Part shown: positions 45,055 to 53,459 of the stretch, piece by piece | Layout of the letters: every line of letters starts with the position of its first letter | Position numbering within the stretch: the stretch's first letter is position 1 | Assembly: GCF_016106035.1 (NCBI RefSeq) | Contig: NZ_JADKPZ010000008.1 | Location: forward strand, 1-64,000 | Source: Arcobacter vandammei | GTDB taxonomy: Bacteria; Campylobacterota; Campylobacteria; Campylobacterales; Arcobacteraceae | Direction of reading: 5' to 3' | DNA: 64,000 nt | Made by a program: the position numbers and the translations under genes | Notes under the pieces: model-generated | The model's database searches: none | The model's input: only the letters and a program-made list of their open reading frames with translations | Told to the model about the DNA's origin: nothing

Positions 45055-45074
45055 ATTTTTTCCTAATATTTAAG

Positions 45075-45851
45075 TTATCCAGCAATTGCTCTTGCTAGAT
45101 TTGTATAAGCTTTTGTTCCAACAGAGTTTGTATCATAAAGCATAATTGGTTTACCAAAACTAGGACTCTCTGCTAGTTTTATATTTCTTGGAATTACAAC
45201 ATAAGATTCATCATCAACCTTAAATAACTTATTTTCAAAATGTTGAGCTAAATCTGCAAAAACTTGTTTTGATAAGTTATTTTGAGAACTATACATAGTT
45301 GGTAAAAATCCTCTTATTTGAAGATTTTGGTTTATTGTTTGTTTTACTAACTTTATAGTATTTAAAAGTTGTGCTAAACCTTCAAGTGCAAAAAATTCAC
45401 ATTGAATTGGAATTAAAACTGAAGTTGATGCACTTAAAGTATTTATTGTAATTGGTCCTAATGCTGGAGGTGAATCTATAATTACATAATCATAATCAGC
45501 TTTTACTGTATCAATTTTTCTTTTTAATACTAGTTCTCTCTCTTTTGTATTTTTATAGAACTCTTTTTCTATTCCTACAAGACCGATATTTGAAGGTGCA
45601 ACTTTTAGATTTTCAATTTCAGAATCTAATATAATTTCACTTAACTCTTTTGTTCCAAGCATCACATGATAAATATTGTACTCATAAGTATCTCTATGAA
45701 AACCTAAAGAAGTTGTTGCATTTGCTTGTGGGTCGGCATCTATTAAAAGTACTTTTTTGCCTTCAAGTGCAAGAGCAGCACTAAGATTTACGGCTGTTGT
45801 AGTCTTACCTACTCCACCTTTTTGATTTGCGATTGAAATAATTTCTGTCAT
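45075..45851 (-). CDS. parA: Chromosome partitioning ATPase ParA (Soj)
   Basis: A deviant Walker-type ATPase that segregates chromosome origins with ParB. The Walker motif is QKGGVGKTTTAVNLSAALA with the signature Lys, the Walker A' DYVIIDSPPALG and LIDADPQANATTSLG follow. Length 258 residues is typical of chromosomal Soj proteins. It overlaps the end of birA by 4 nt and is followed by parB 20 bases on. Confidence 0.96.
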   Translation of the reverse strand: MTEIISIANQKGGVGKTTTAVNLSAALALEGKKVLLIDADPQANATTSLGFHRDTYEYNIYHVMLGTKELSEIILDSEIENLKVAPSNIGLVGIEKEFYKNTKERELVLKRKIDTVKADYDYVIIDSPPALGPITINTLSASTSVLIPIQCEFFALEGLAQLLNTIKLVKQTINQNLQIRGFLPTMYSSQNNLSKQVFADLAQHFENKLFKVDDESYVVIPRNIKLAESPSFGKPIMLYDTNSVGTKAYTNLARAIAG

Positions 45852-46483
45852 CTTAAACTAAATACCTTTTTATTTTCTATATGTATTGAACCATCATCAT
45901 TTAATATTGCATTTTTTAATGATATTTTTTGATTATCCACAGTTGTTTTGTATTTCTTACTATTTTGGAATTCTATCTTAAATAGACTAAAAATCTGCTT
46001 CCATGAAATAGTTTTTTCTATCTCTTTAAAATAATCATCAAGTATAATATTTTGTTCTATTTTTATATCTAAAGCACCGTATTCATCGGATATTTCTTGT
46101 AAATTCAGCCCTATTCCACAATATAATAAATCTTTACTTAAAGTAGTGATTGTACCGCCTATTTTTCTATCTTCTATATAAAAATCATTTGGCCATTTTA
46201 TCCAAACTTTTGAACCTTGTTTTTTTAAAATTAATTTTAAAATATATGTAAAATAGATACTAGCACTTTGAAGTGGCAAATCTTTTGGAAGTAAATTTTT
46301 ATCTAAAACAAAAGAGAAAAAAAGATTGCCTTTTTTCCCTGTCCAAGAGTTTCCACGGCTACCAATTCCAGCAGATTGAAAATCTGTAACAATACACAAA
46401 GGATTTTTGTAACCATTTTCTACAATATAGTTTTTCAGGTAAGTTTGAGTTGAATCAACTTCATTTAATCTTATAATTTTCAT
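45848..46483 (-). CDS. birA: Biotin-[acetyl-CoA-carboxylase] ligase
   Basis: Attaches biotin to acetyl-CoA carboxylase biotin-carrier protein. VTDFQSAGIGSRGNSWTGKKGNLFFSFV contains the biotin-binding GxGxRGxxW loop; IKWPNDFYIEDRKIGGTIT is the second signature. At 211 residues it lacks the N-terminal DNA-binding domain of E. coli BirA, so it is a monofunctional ligase. It begins the birA-parA-parB run; the same order occurs in Campylobacter jejuni. Confidence 0.92.
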   Translation of the reverse strand: MKIIRLNEVDSTQTYLKNYIVENGYKNPLCIVTDFQSAGIGSRGNSWTGKKGNLFFSFVLDKNLLPKDLPLQSASIYFTYILKLILKKQGSKVWIKWPNDFYIEDRKIGGTITTLSKDLLYCGIGLNLQEISDEYGALDIKIEQNIILDDYFKEIEKTISWKQIFSLFKIEFQNSKKYKTTVDNQKISLKNAILNDDGSIHIENKKVFSLR

Positions 46484-46588
46484 TTTTACCTATTTTATTT
46501 AATTTATTATTTAAAACACTACATAAATTTTATTCTTTGTATCATTCAAAAACCATATATCGAGAATTAGTTAAATTATTTTTAAAAC

Positions 46589-46873
46589 TTAAAACATGCT
46601 TTTTTTATATTTATTTATACCAATGATAGTAATTTGCTTTTTATCTATATCAATTTTATATGGAATTACATAACCTTTAAATATTAAATCTCTTATATTT
46701 TCATCATCAAAATAGATAGACTTTCTACACTTTAAAGGCATATTTGGTAAATTATTTATTTGTTCATCTAAGCTATCCAAAAAATCAAAAGCCCTAAAAA
46801 TACTATCTTTTGCTATATATTCTACAATACTTTGAATTTTTATTAGGTATTTTGTATCTCTAATTATTTGCAT
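46589..46873 (-). CDS. ParE/RelE-family toxin
   Basis: A 94-residue protein with the ParE-like pattern: LIKIQSIVEYIAKDSIFRAFDFLDSLDEQINNLPNMPLKCRKSIYFDDENIRDLIFKGYVIPYKIDIDKKQITIIGI, the final GYVIPYKI...ITIIGI strands being the most telling. ParE toxins poison gyrase while RelE toxins cut mRNA; the fold does not decide which. It overlaps the upstream small protein by 14 nt, as usual for antitoxin-toxin pairs. Confidence 0.8.
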   Translation of the reverse strand: MQIIRDTKYLIKIQSIVEYIAKDSIFRAFDFLDSLDEQINNLPNMPLKCRKSIYFDDENIRDLIFKGYVIPYKIDIDKKQITIIGINKYKKSMF

Positions 46874-47111
46874 ATTTTTGCTTTAAATCTTCTCTAAAAC
46901 TGTTCATTCTATTTTGATACTCATCTTGTGTTAGAAGTTCTGTTTTACCGTTTTCAATATCTTCTAAACACTCTTTAAAATAGAGTTTTCTTTCTTCAAA
47001 ACTATTATCTTTTACTTCAACATTTTTTATCATTCCATTTTTTAGATTTTTAATAATAGTCATAAAAGTTTCAAAATTATTATCATCTATTTCTAGCTGT
47101 ATAGTTTTCAT
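46860..47111 (-). CDS. Antitoxin partner of the ParE/RelE toxin
   Basis: An 83-residue protein. It starts with a beta-strand MKTIQLEIDDNNFETFMTIIKNLKNG, which could be a ribbon-helix-helix-like or related DNA-binding N-terminus, and ends with a charged helical tail suited to wrapping the toxin. It precedes and overlaps the toxin gene. The antitoxin family is not recognised with certainty. AAAGGA lies before the ATG. Confidence 0.75.
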   Translation of the reverse strand: MKTIQLEIDDNNFETFMTIIKNLKNGMIKNVEVKDNSFEERKLYFKECLEDIENGKTELLTQDEYQNRMNSFREDLKQKYANN

Positions 47112-47179
47112 AAAAATCCTTTTTAAAATTGAACTTTGATTATATCATATTTATTTTTTATTAAAATATTTTACAGCTA

Positions 47180-47212
47180 AAGCTTAGATTATATTAATTA
47201 TAATCTAAGCTT
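47180..47212. promoter_or_regulatory. 14-bp inverted repeat upstream of the AEC transporter
   Basis: AAGCTTAGATTATA and TATAATCTAAGCTT are perfect inverted arms around TTAAT, between the divergent antitoxin and transporter genes. The right arm contains a TATAAT that could be the -10 of the transporter. It is either an operator overlapping that promoter or an RNA hairpin before its ribosome binding site. Confidence 0.5.
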
Positions 47213-47231
47213 CATTTATTAAGGAGTTTTT

Positions 47232-48125
47232 GTGCTAGATCCAGTTTTACCAATAGCAATTTATCTACTTTTAGGATATTTATTCAAAATTATATTTCAA
47301 GATAACTCAAAACAGTTAGTTGATTTTATAATATATTTTTCACTTCCAGCAATAGTATTTTCAAAAATATATCCTTTAACTTTAGATTCAAGAGTTGTTG
47401 GGCTAATTTTTATGTTTATAGGAATTATCTTATTTAATCTTTTTTTATCATATTTAATTGGTAAATTATTGAGATTAAATAGGCTCTATTTAGCAACTTT
47501 TATGATTATGGCAACTTTTGGAAATACATCTTTTATAGGATTTTCATATATAGATGCTTTTTATGGACAAGATTTTATAGTTTATGGTCTGATTTATGAT
47601 ATTTTTGGCTCATTTTTACTTTTAGTTTCTGTTGGAATGTTTATTATAACTTGGGGAAGTGGAAAGAAAAATAGTTTAGCTTCTATTTCAAAATCCATAT
47701 TTTTATTTCCACCTATGATTATGTTTTTTCTTACAATTTTTCTAAAAAATTTTGAAATACCAAAGTTTTTAATCTATACAAGCCAAAATCTAGGTTCAAC
47801 TCTTGTTCCTATTGCTATGATTGCGATTGGAATGAAATTGGAGTTAAAACATATTTTTGCAAGGCTACATATAGTAAGTGTCGCTGTAGTTTTAAAGATG
47901 ATTGTTGTGCCTATTATTGTACTTTTTACTTTCAAATATTTTTATGGAATAGATCAAACTTGGGTAAAAGTAACAATTATTGAAGTTGCTATGCCACCTA
48001 TGACTATGGCTGCAGTTTTGGCAATAAAAGGTGGATTGGATGAGAAAATAGCTATAAACTCATTGGTTTTAGGAGTAATTGCAAGTTTGTTTACAATTAC
48101 ATTATTCGTTCAATATTTAGCTTAA
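47232..48125 (+). CDS. AEC-family transporter
   Basis: A ten-helix permease of the auxin efflux carrier family that in bacteria moves malonate, malate or similar acids. The N-terminus IAIYLLLGYLFKIIFQDNSKQLVDFIIYFSLPAIVFSKI is the family start; the second half has TLVPIAMIAIGMKL and the EVAMPPMTMAAVLAIKGG motif followed by the last helices. Translation starts at GTG with AAGGAG 5 nt upstream. A 14-bp inverted repeat in its promoter suggests regulation. The substrate cannot be deduced. Confidence 0.88.
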   Translation: MLDPVLPIAIYLLLGYLFKIIFQDNSKQLVDFIIYFSLPAIVFSKIYPLTLDSRVVGLIFMFIGIILFNLFLSYLIGKLLRLNRLYLATFMIMATFGNTSFIGFSYIDAFYGQDFIVYGLIYDIFGSFLLLVSVGMFIITWGSGKKNSLASISKSIFLFPPMIMFFLTIFLKNFEIPKFLIYTSQNLGSTLVPIAMIAIGMKLELKHIFARLHIVSVAVVLKMIVVPIIVLFTFKYFYGIDQTWVKVTIIEVAMPPMTMAAVLAIKGGLDEKIAINSLVLGVIASLFTITLFVQYLA

Positions 48126-48144
48126 GAATAAATCTTAAGCTAAA
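48116..48144. terminator. Bidirectional terminator
   Basis: TTTAGCTTAAGA and TCTTAAGCTAAA form a perfect 12-bp stem around ATAAA, between the converging transporter gene and the gene ending at 48149. Confidence 0.75.
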
Positions 48145-48148
48145 ATAT

Positions 48149-48541
48149 CTATTTTTCTAGTAACAAATCAGCCTTTGTTTTTAGCTTTTTTTTGTGTAGA
48201 AGTTCTGTTTCTCTTTGTGTAAAATCTCTCTCTTTTGAAGTTTTTGGCTCTTTCTTATCTTCTTTTTTAATATTTGTTTTTTTCCCTTCTTCATCTTTTT
48301 TAAAGATTGTTAAAATTAAATAAATAGAGAATAAAATATTAAAAAGAATGATAAACCACTTTGCAAAAAGTACATATTTTAGATAATCAATATTTTGTGT
48401 AAGTTTTAAATATTCAACAACATCACCATAAATAAGCCCAGAAAAAAGAGCAACCAAAAGAAGAAAAAAGATTAAAATTGCTCTTTTTCTAAATTTATAT
48501 AAGTAGTACCAAAAAACAGCTGATTTAACTTGTTTAAACAT
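48149..48541 (-). CDS. Two-helix membrane protein with charged tail
   Basis: A 130-residue protein with helices at about 20-40 (AILIFFLLLVALFSGLIYGDVV) and 62-82 (FAKWFIILFNILFSIYLILTI), then a strongly charged Lys/Glu-rich C-terminus (KKDEEGKKTNIKKEDKK and on). It is 8 bases downstream of the next small gene and on the same strand, so both form a small operon. Family not recognised. Confidence 0.7.
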   Translation of the reverse strand: MFKQVKSAVFWYYLYKFRKRAILIFFLLLVALFSGLIYGDVVEYLKLTQNIDYLKYVLFAKWFIILFNILFSIYLILTIFKKDEEGKKTNIKKEDKKEPKTSKERDFTQRETELLHKKKLKTKADLLLEK

Positions 48542-48549
48542 TTTTCACC

Positions 48550-48864
48550 TTATACAAAAAAGTTTATTCCAAGAGCTGCAAGAGCAACAACCAGTGATTT
48601 TGTCTTTAAATCATCAACTATTTTTCTCTCTTCATCTGCAATGATGATTTCTAAATCTTCATCACTAAAATCATTTATTGTTTTTCCATTTTCAACCAAT
48701 CTAGCTTTTGTTGCAATAATTGCTTTTTCCCTGATTTTTAAATTTATCATATCTTTTAATTGCTGACTTTTTATTTTTGGATAATCAAAGAGTTTAGTTG
48801 TGCTTTCACTTGCAATATTTACAAGCTCTTTTGATTTCTCCTTTAAAATATCTTTTATTCCCAT
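48550..48864 (-). CDS. Small helical protein, hypothetical
   Basis: A 104-residue, mostly helical protein (GIKDILKEKSKELVNIASESTTKLF; INLKIREKAIIATKARLVENGK) with a conserved-looking acidic block INDFSDEDLEIIIADEERKIV and a short hydrophobic C-terminus (SLVVALAALGINFFV) that could be a membrane tail. Nothing identifies a function. It begins the two-gene operon with the membrane protein after it. Confidence 0.7.
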   Translation of the reverse strand: MGIKDILKEKSKELVNIASESTTKLFDYPKIKSQQLKDMINLKIREKAIIATKARLVENGKTINDFSDEDLEIIIADEERKIVDDLKTKSLVVALAALGINFFV

Positions 48865-48907
48865 TTTGTAACCTTTGAAATTTTAAAAGATTTTAGCATA
48901 TAAATAT

Positions 48908-49021
48908 TTATGAAAGATATTCCCATCTTTTATATTTTGATGCTAACTCTTGTATCTCATCAAAGCAAAAAACCTTTAAAAATACAAATCTTCCACTTTC
49001 CAAAAAAGCTTTTATTTTCAT
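48908..49021 (-). CDS. 37-residue small protein
   Basis: An ORF beginning MKIKAFLESGRFVFLKVFCF and ending KRWEYLS. An AAAGGA sequence lies 7 nt before the ATG, and the gene has its own gap on either side. Composition is soluble, with a central hydrophobic-aromatic stretch. No family is recognised. The good ribosome binding site is the main evidence that it is expressed. Confidence 0.45.
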   Translation of the reverse strand: MKIKAFLESGRFVFLKVFCFDEIQELASKYKRWEYLS

Positions 49022-49143
49022 AGTAAATCCTTTTTATAATAATTTATTTTATATTAACTAAACTAATTATTTGCTTAATTTAATATATATTTATATATTT
49101 TTTATAAATATATGATATACTTTTGAATATTTTAAGGAAAAAG

Positions 49144-49377
49144 ATGGAAAAAGAAGAATTTAAAAACCTTTTAAAAAAAGCAAAGCTTACAAAATCGTCA
49201 TTTTCAAAGCTTTTAGGATTGAAATATCAAAGTGTAAATACTTGGGGGAATAATAATAGAGGTGTTCCATATTGGGTTAAATCTTGGTTACATTTGTATA
49301 TTTTAAATATGGAATACGATAACTTAAAATTATTTTTAAAAAATAGTAATATTTGTGAAGAATTAAATATAAAATAA
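49144..49377 (+). CDS. Small helix-turn-helix protein
   Basis: A 77-residue protein of which EFKNLLKKAKLTKSSFSKLLGLKYQSVNTWG resembles a XRE-like helix-turn-helix used to read DNA by stand-alone transcriptional regulators. The rest (VPYWVKSWLHLYILNMEYDNL) is aromatic and helical, perhaps a dimerisation part. The ATG at 49144 has AAGGA 6 nt upstream. A clean terminator follows. Its target is unknown; the adjacent small genes are candidates. Confidence 0.75.
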   Translation: MEKEEFKNLLKKAKLTKSSFSKLLGLKYQSVNTWGNNNRGVPYWVKSWLHLYILNMEYDNLKLFLKNSNICEELNIK

Positions 49378-49385
49378 ATTGTATA

Positions 49386-49410
49386 AAAGCCGTAACAAAG
49401 GCTTTTTTTT
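49386..49410 (+). terminator. Intrinsic terminator
   Basis: AAAGCC and GGCTTT form a short stem with an 8-nt loop, followed by an uninterrupted T-run to 49410. It ends the small helix-turn-helix gene upstream of proA. Confidence 0.75.
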
Positions 49411-49442
49411 GTATATTATTAAAAATTATTATAGGAAAATTT

Positions 49443-50678
49443 ATGCGTGATTTTTTACAAAAAGCTAAACAAAGTAGCCGAATTATCGCAACTTTGGGAA
49501 CAGCAATAAAAAATGATATTCTAATTCAAATGGCAGATGAACTTATAAACTCTACATCTTTTATTTTAGAAAAAAATATTCTTGATATGCAAGTAGCAAA
49601 AGAGATGAATTTAAGTTCTGCTATGCAAGATAGACTTTTTTTAAATGAAAAAAGAGTTCAAGATATGGCAAATGCTATAAAACAAATTGCTTCTCAAACA
49701 GAGCCTGTGGGAAGAGTTCTTGATGGTTGGATGACAAAAGACAATCTAAATATTCAAAAAGTATCTATTCCTATTGGAGTTATTGGAATTATTTACGAAA
49801 GTCGTCCAAATGTTACAAGTGATACAGCAGCACTTTGCTTTAAAAGTGGAAATGTTTGTGTACTAAAAGGTGGAAAAGAGGCTGAAAATTCAAATCAAGC
49901 AATAGCAAAAATCTTACAAACTGTATTAGAAAAAAACAATCTTCCAAAAGAGGTAATTTCACTATTACCAGATAGTAGCCGTGAAGGTGTTGCAAAACTA
50001 ATAAAAGAGGATAAGTTTGTAGATTTAATAGTTCCAAGAGGGGGAGAAGCACTTATTAGATTTATTAGTGAAAACTCTGCTATTCCTGTAATTAAACACG
50101 ATAAAGGTGTTTGTCACACTTATGTTGATCAAGATGCAGCTATTGGAAAAGTTGCTAGTATTGTAATAAATGCAAAATGCCAAAGACCAAGTGCTTGTAA
50201 CTCACTGGAGACTCTATTAATTCACGAAAAAATAGCTCCTCATCTTTTAAATGGACTTGATGAAGCACTGAAAGAGCAAAATACAACAATAAAAGCTTGT
50301 GGCGAAACTTTAAAATATATAAAAGCAATTCCAGCAAATGAAGAGGATTTTGATACAGAGTATTTAGATAATATTTTAAATATTAAAATTGTTAAAAATA
50401 TTGATGAAGCTATAATTCATATACAAAATCACGGTTCAGGACACTCTGAAGCAATTTTAAGTGAAAATTACACTGCTATTAATAAATTTTTAAATGAAGT
50501 TGATGCAGCTTGTGTTTATGCAAATGCAAGTACAAGATTTACTGATGGTGGAGAATTTGGGCTTGGAGCGGAAGTTGGAATTTCTACAAATAAACTTCAT
50601 TCAAGAGGACCTATGGGAATAAATGATTTAACAACATTTAAGTACAAAATTTATGGCTCAGGTCAAATTAGAAAATAG
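49443..50678 (+). CDS. proA: Gamma-glutamyl phosphate reductase
   Basis: Second step of proline synthesis: NADPH-dependent reduction of gamma-glutamyl phosphate to the semialdehyde. VSIPIGVIGIIYESRPNVTSDTAALCFKSGN is the nucleotide-binding region and NAKCQRPSACNSLETLL contains the catalytic Cys. The C-terminal EFGLGAEVGISTNKLHSRGPMGI motif is also complete. Length 411 residues is normal. The gene ends 8 bases before the GH17 protein gene, so both are probably one transcript. Confidence 0.97.
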   Translation: MRDFLQKAKQSSRIIATLGTAIKNDILIQMADELINSTSFILEKNILDMQVAKEMNLSSAMQDRLFLNEKRVQDMANAIKQIASQTEPVGRVLDGWMTKDNLNIQKVSIPIGVIGIIYESRPNVTSDTAALCFKSGNVCVLKGGKEAENSNQAIAKILQTVLEKNNLPKEVISLLPDSSREGVAKLIKEDKFVDLIVPRGGEALIRFISENSAIPVIKHDKGVCHTYVDQDAAIGKVASIVINAKCQRPSACNSLETLLIHEKIAPHLLNGLDEALKEQNTTIKACGETLKYIKAIPANEEDFDTEYLDNILNIKIVKNIDEAIIHIQNHGSGHSEAILSENYTAINKFLNEVDAACVYANASTRFTDGGEFGLGAEVGISTNKLHSRGPMGINDLTTFKYKIYGSGQIRK

Positions 50679-50686
50679 GAAAATAT

Positions 50687-52558
50687 ATGACAACTAGACT
50701 TTTTTTAACATTTCTTAGCTCTTTGGCTATTATGTTTTTTTGGCTTTTTCTTGGGGAAAAAGCTATTTTAAAAGATGATTCAAATAATTTCTCAAAATTA
50801 CAATGTGTATCTTATGCACCATTTGGAAAAGATGAATCTCCTTTTTTGTTTGATAAAGGTTTGGTTTTAAAAGAGGAGAATATCAAAAAAGATTTAGAAC
50901 TTCTTTCAAAATATACTTCTTGTATTAGAACTTACTCAACAGTTGGACTTGAAGCAATTCCTAAATATGCGAAAGAGTTTAACCTTCAAATGTTAATGGG
51001 AGTTTGGGTTAGTAAAGATGAAAAACAATCTTATGATGAAATTGAAACTCTAAAAAAACTAGCAACTCAATATCCAGAAGTTGTAAGAGCTATTATTGTT
51101 GGAAATGAAGTTCTTTTAAGAGGGGATTTAAGTGAGAAAAAACTAAGCGAATATATCCTTGAAGTAAAACAAGCTTTACCAAATATAAAAGTAACTTATG
51201 CAGATGTTTGGGAGTTTTGGCTTAAACATCCAAATATGAAAAATGTTACAGATTTTGTAACAATTCATATTTTACCTTATTGGGAAGATTTACCAATGAG
51301 CATAGAAAAATCAATAAATCATTTAGCTGATGTTAGAATAAAAGTTGAAAAAGAGCTTGAAACTTCTGATATTTTAATTGGGGAAACAGGATGGCCTAGC
51401 GAAGGAAGAGCAAGAGAAGATGCAAATCCTAGCAGAATTAATCAAGCTAAATATGTAAGAGATTTTGTAAAACTTGCAGATGAAAGAAATTGGAATTACA
51501 ATATAATTGAAGCCTTTGATCAACCTTGGAAAAGAGTTAGTGAAGGTGCTGTTGGTGGATATTGGGGACTTTTTGATGCAGATAGAAATGATAAAAATGT
51601 ATTTGCAGGAGATGTTTCAAACTTTCCAAATTATCTATATTTAGCACTTGTTTCTTTGGGATTGCTTTTAGCATTTTCTACAATGCTTAGAAAGAAAAAA
51701 TTATCAAAAACTAGAGTGGTTATTTTTTCTATTGTAAACACTATTTTTGCAGCACTTTTAACTCTACAAATTGAGCAATATTATGTAATTTCAAGAAATT
51801 ATCTTGAGATTTCTTGGGCTTTTGTTGTTATAGCTCTTTGTTTATATATGTATAATTTTGTATTAATTAAGATTTTACAAACAAATAAAGATAATATTAT
51901 TCCTAGAATTCCTTTTTATCTAGCAGCTATTTTAATATTTATTATCTCAACAAATTTAGCCTACAATGGAAGATATGAAAACTTTGAGATTTACGGTTTT
52001 ATCCTTTTAGCTATCTCATTTATTTATACTTTAATTGGAAGATTTAAGGAGTTACACTTTAATCTATTTGAAAAACTTTTAGGTGCAAGTTTATTAGTAA
52101 ATGCTGTAATTACAGTATACAATGAGACTATTTTAAATATTTTCTCAAATATTTGGTTTATTATTACTTTAGTATTTGCTTTAATATTACTTAGTTCAAA
52201 AGAGTCTATTTTAAAAGCTAAAGAGTGGATTTTTTATGGAATAGTTTTTGCTATTTTAATATCACTCTTTAAAAGTGGATTTATTACAAACAACGAATTA
52301 GCAACAGCTTGTAACAATGATTCAAGTGGATTTATTTGTGCTTTAAGAAGTTCTATGTGGACTTATATCTATTTTGGATATTTAGGTGTTATTGCTTTGA
52401 TTTTTGGAATTTTAAATCTGATTTTAAATAACAAAAAGTTCACAATATTAGCTCTATTTATAGCACTGTTTGCAACAATTTTAAATAATACTTTCTTAGG
52501 AGCAATATCATTTATCTTTGTTCTTTACTCGATTTCAAAGCTAATATACAAAAAATAA
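50687..52558 (+). CDS. GH17-type glycosidase-like membrane protein (NdvC-like)
   Basis: A 623-residue protein. One N-terminal helix precedes a glycoside hydrolase family 17 domain (about 35-320) with AIIVGNEVLLR (acid/base Glu), ILIGETGWPSEGRAREDANPS (nucleophile Glu), NIIEAFDQPWK and GYWGLFDAD. The C-terminal half has about nine hydrophobic helices. This resembles the GH17 proteins associated with beta-1,3-glucan synthesis (NdvC) but lacks the family 2 glycosyltransferase part usually fused or adjacent. The GH17 domain probably faces the periplasm. It is directly downstream of proA. Substrate (beta-1,3-glucan or other) is not shown by sequence. Confidence 0.82.
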   Translation: MTTRLFLTFLSSLAIMFFWLFLGEKAILKDDSNNFSKLQCVSYAPFGKDESPFLFDKGLVLKEENIKKDLELLSKYTSCIRTYSTVGLEAIPKYAKEFNLQMLMGVWVSKDEKQSYDEIETLKKLATQYPEVVRAIIVGNEVLLRGDLSEKKLSEYILEVKQALPNIKVTYADVWEFWLKHPNMKNVTDFVTIHILPYWEDLPMSIEKSINHLADVRIKVEKELETSDILIGETGWPSEGRAREDANPSRINQAKYVRDFVKLADERNWNYNIIEAFDQPWKRVSEGAVGGYWGLFDADRNDKNVFAGDVSNFPNYLYLALVSLGLLLAFSTMLRKKKLSKTRVVIFSIVNTIFAALLTLQIEQYYVISRNYLEISWAFVVIALCLYMYNFVLIKILQTNKDNIIPRIPFYLAAILIFIISTNLAYNGRYENFEIYGFILLAISFIYTLIGRFKELHFNLFEKLLGASLLVNAVITVYNETILNIFSNIWFIITLVFALILLSSKESILKAKEWIFYGIVFAILISLFKSGFITNNELATACNNDSSGFICALRSSMWTYIYFGYLGVIALIFGILNLILNNKKFTILALFIALFATILNNTFLGAISFIFVLYSISKLIYKK

Positions 52559-52578
52559 AAAGGAATTTTTTCCTTTTT
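52557..52578. terminator. Bidirectional terminator
   Basis: AAAAAGGAA and TTCCTTTTT form a 9-bp stem with a TTTT loop between the converging GH17 and YmdB-type genes. Confidence 0.75.
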
Positions 52579-53401
52579 ATAAAGTAAAAGCTTCAGTAAT
52601 TATTAAATCACTTTTATTACAAAATTTCTTTATTTTAAAGCTATTTGTTGCAATTCCATCTTCTATATCTATAACCATCATTTGAAGAATTGATTTGCAA
52701 GAGTTTGGAACTTCAAAATGACTTCCCAAACCAGTTGTTGCTCTTTGAATTGGAGCATAAGCTTCCATTCCTATTACATTATCACAACATCCTGTTAATC
52801 CAATATCACTTAAATATGCTGTATTTTCAAAAATTTGTAAATCATCTGTTCCTACATGAGTATGAGTTCCGCAAATTCCACTAACTTTTCCCTTAAACAT
52901 AATAAGCATAACTCTTTTTTCACTTGTTGCTTCACCGTGAAAATCTATAAAAATGTTTTTTATATTTTGTTCTTGAAGTTCATTTATAACTTTTGTTGCA
53001 AGATTAAAAGGATTATCAACTATTGGCATTGAGTATTGTCCCATTAGGTTTAAAACTGCCAATTTCTCAATATTTTCTCCAACTTTAACATCACAAATTT
53101 TAAGCCCAGTTCCAATAACTCCTTCTGGATAATTATGCGGTCTTAAAACATTTCCACCTTGAAGAAGAACTTGAACATCTTTTTTCTTATCAAAGCTATG
53201 ATTTCCACCAGTTATTAAATCAATTCCACTTGAAAATAGCTCTTTTGCACTCTCAACTGTAAGCCCAAAACCGTGACTTGCATTTTCTCCATTTGCTATT
53301 ACAAAATCAATATTAAACTCATTTTTTAAAGTTTTTAAACTATCTTTTATTATTTTTCTTCCAGGACGACCTACTATATCACCTATAAATGCTATTCTCA
53401 T
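52577..53401 (-). CDS. YmdB-family metallophosphoesterase
   Basis: A 274-residue enzyme of the YmdB family, which hydrolyses 2',3'-cyclic nucleotides in Bacillus. MRIAFIGDIVGRPGRKIIKDSL is the start, with the first metal-binding GD; NGENASHGFGLTVESAKELFSSGIDLITGGNHSFDKK holds Asn and His ligands; IDFHGEATSEK and GICGTHTHVGTDD give the remaining metal His residues. Length is normal. It is on the minus strand convergent with the GH17 gene. Confidence 0.92.
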   Translation of the reverse strand: MRIAFIGDIVGRPGRKIIKDSLKTLKNEFNIDFVIANGENASHGFGLTVESAKELFSSGIDLITGGNHSFDKKKDVQVLLQGGNVLRPHNYPEGVIGTGLKICDVKVGENIEKLAVLNLMGQYSMPIVDNPFNLATKVINELQEQNIKNIFIDFHGEATSEKRVMLIMFKGKVSGICGTHTHVGTDDLQIFENTAYLSDIGLTGCCDNVIGMEAYAPIQRATTGLGSHFEVPNSCKSILQMMVIDIEDGIATNSFKIKKFCNKSDLIITEAFTL

Positions 53402-53459
53402 CTAACTTCTTTTTAAAATTTTTTCTTATTATAATGAATTAAACTAAAATTTTTTAAAT

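Noticed and set aside
43654-45060. parS centromere site near parAB
   Set aside because: I looked for a GTTTCACGTGAAAC-like 16-bp palindrome by eye and did not find one; the site may be elsewhere in the chromosome.
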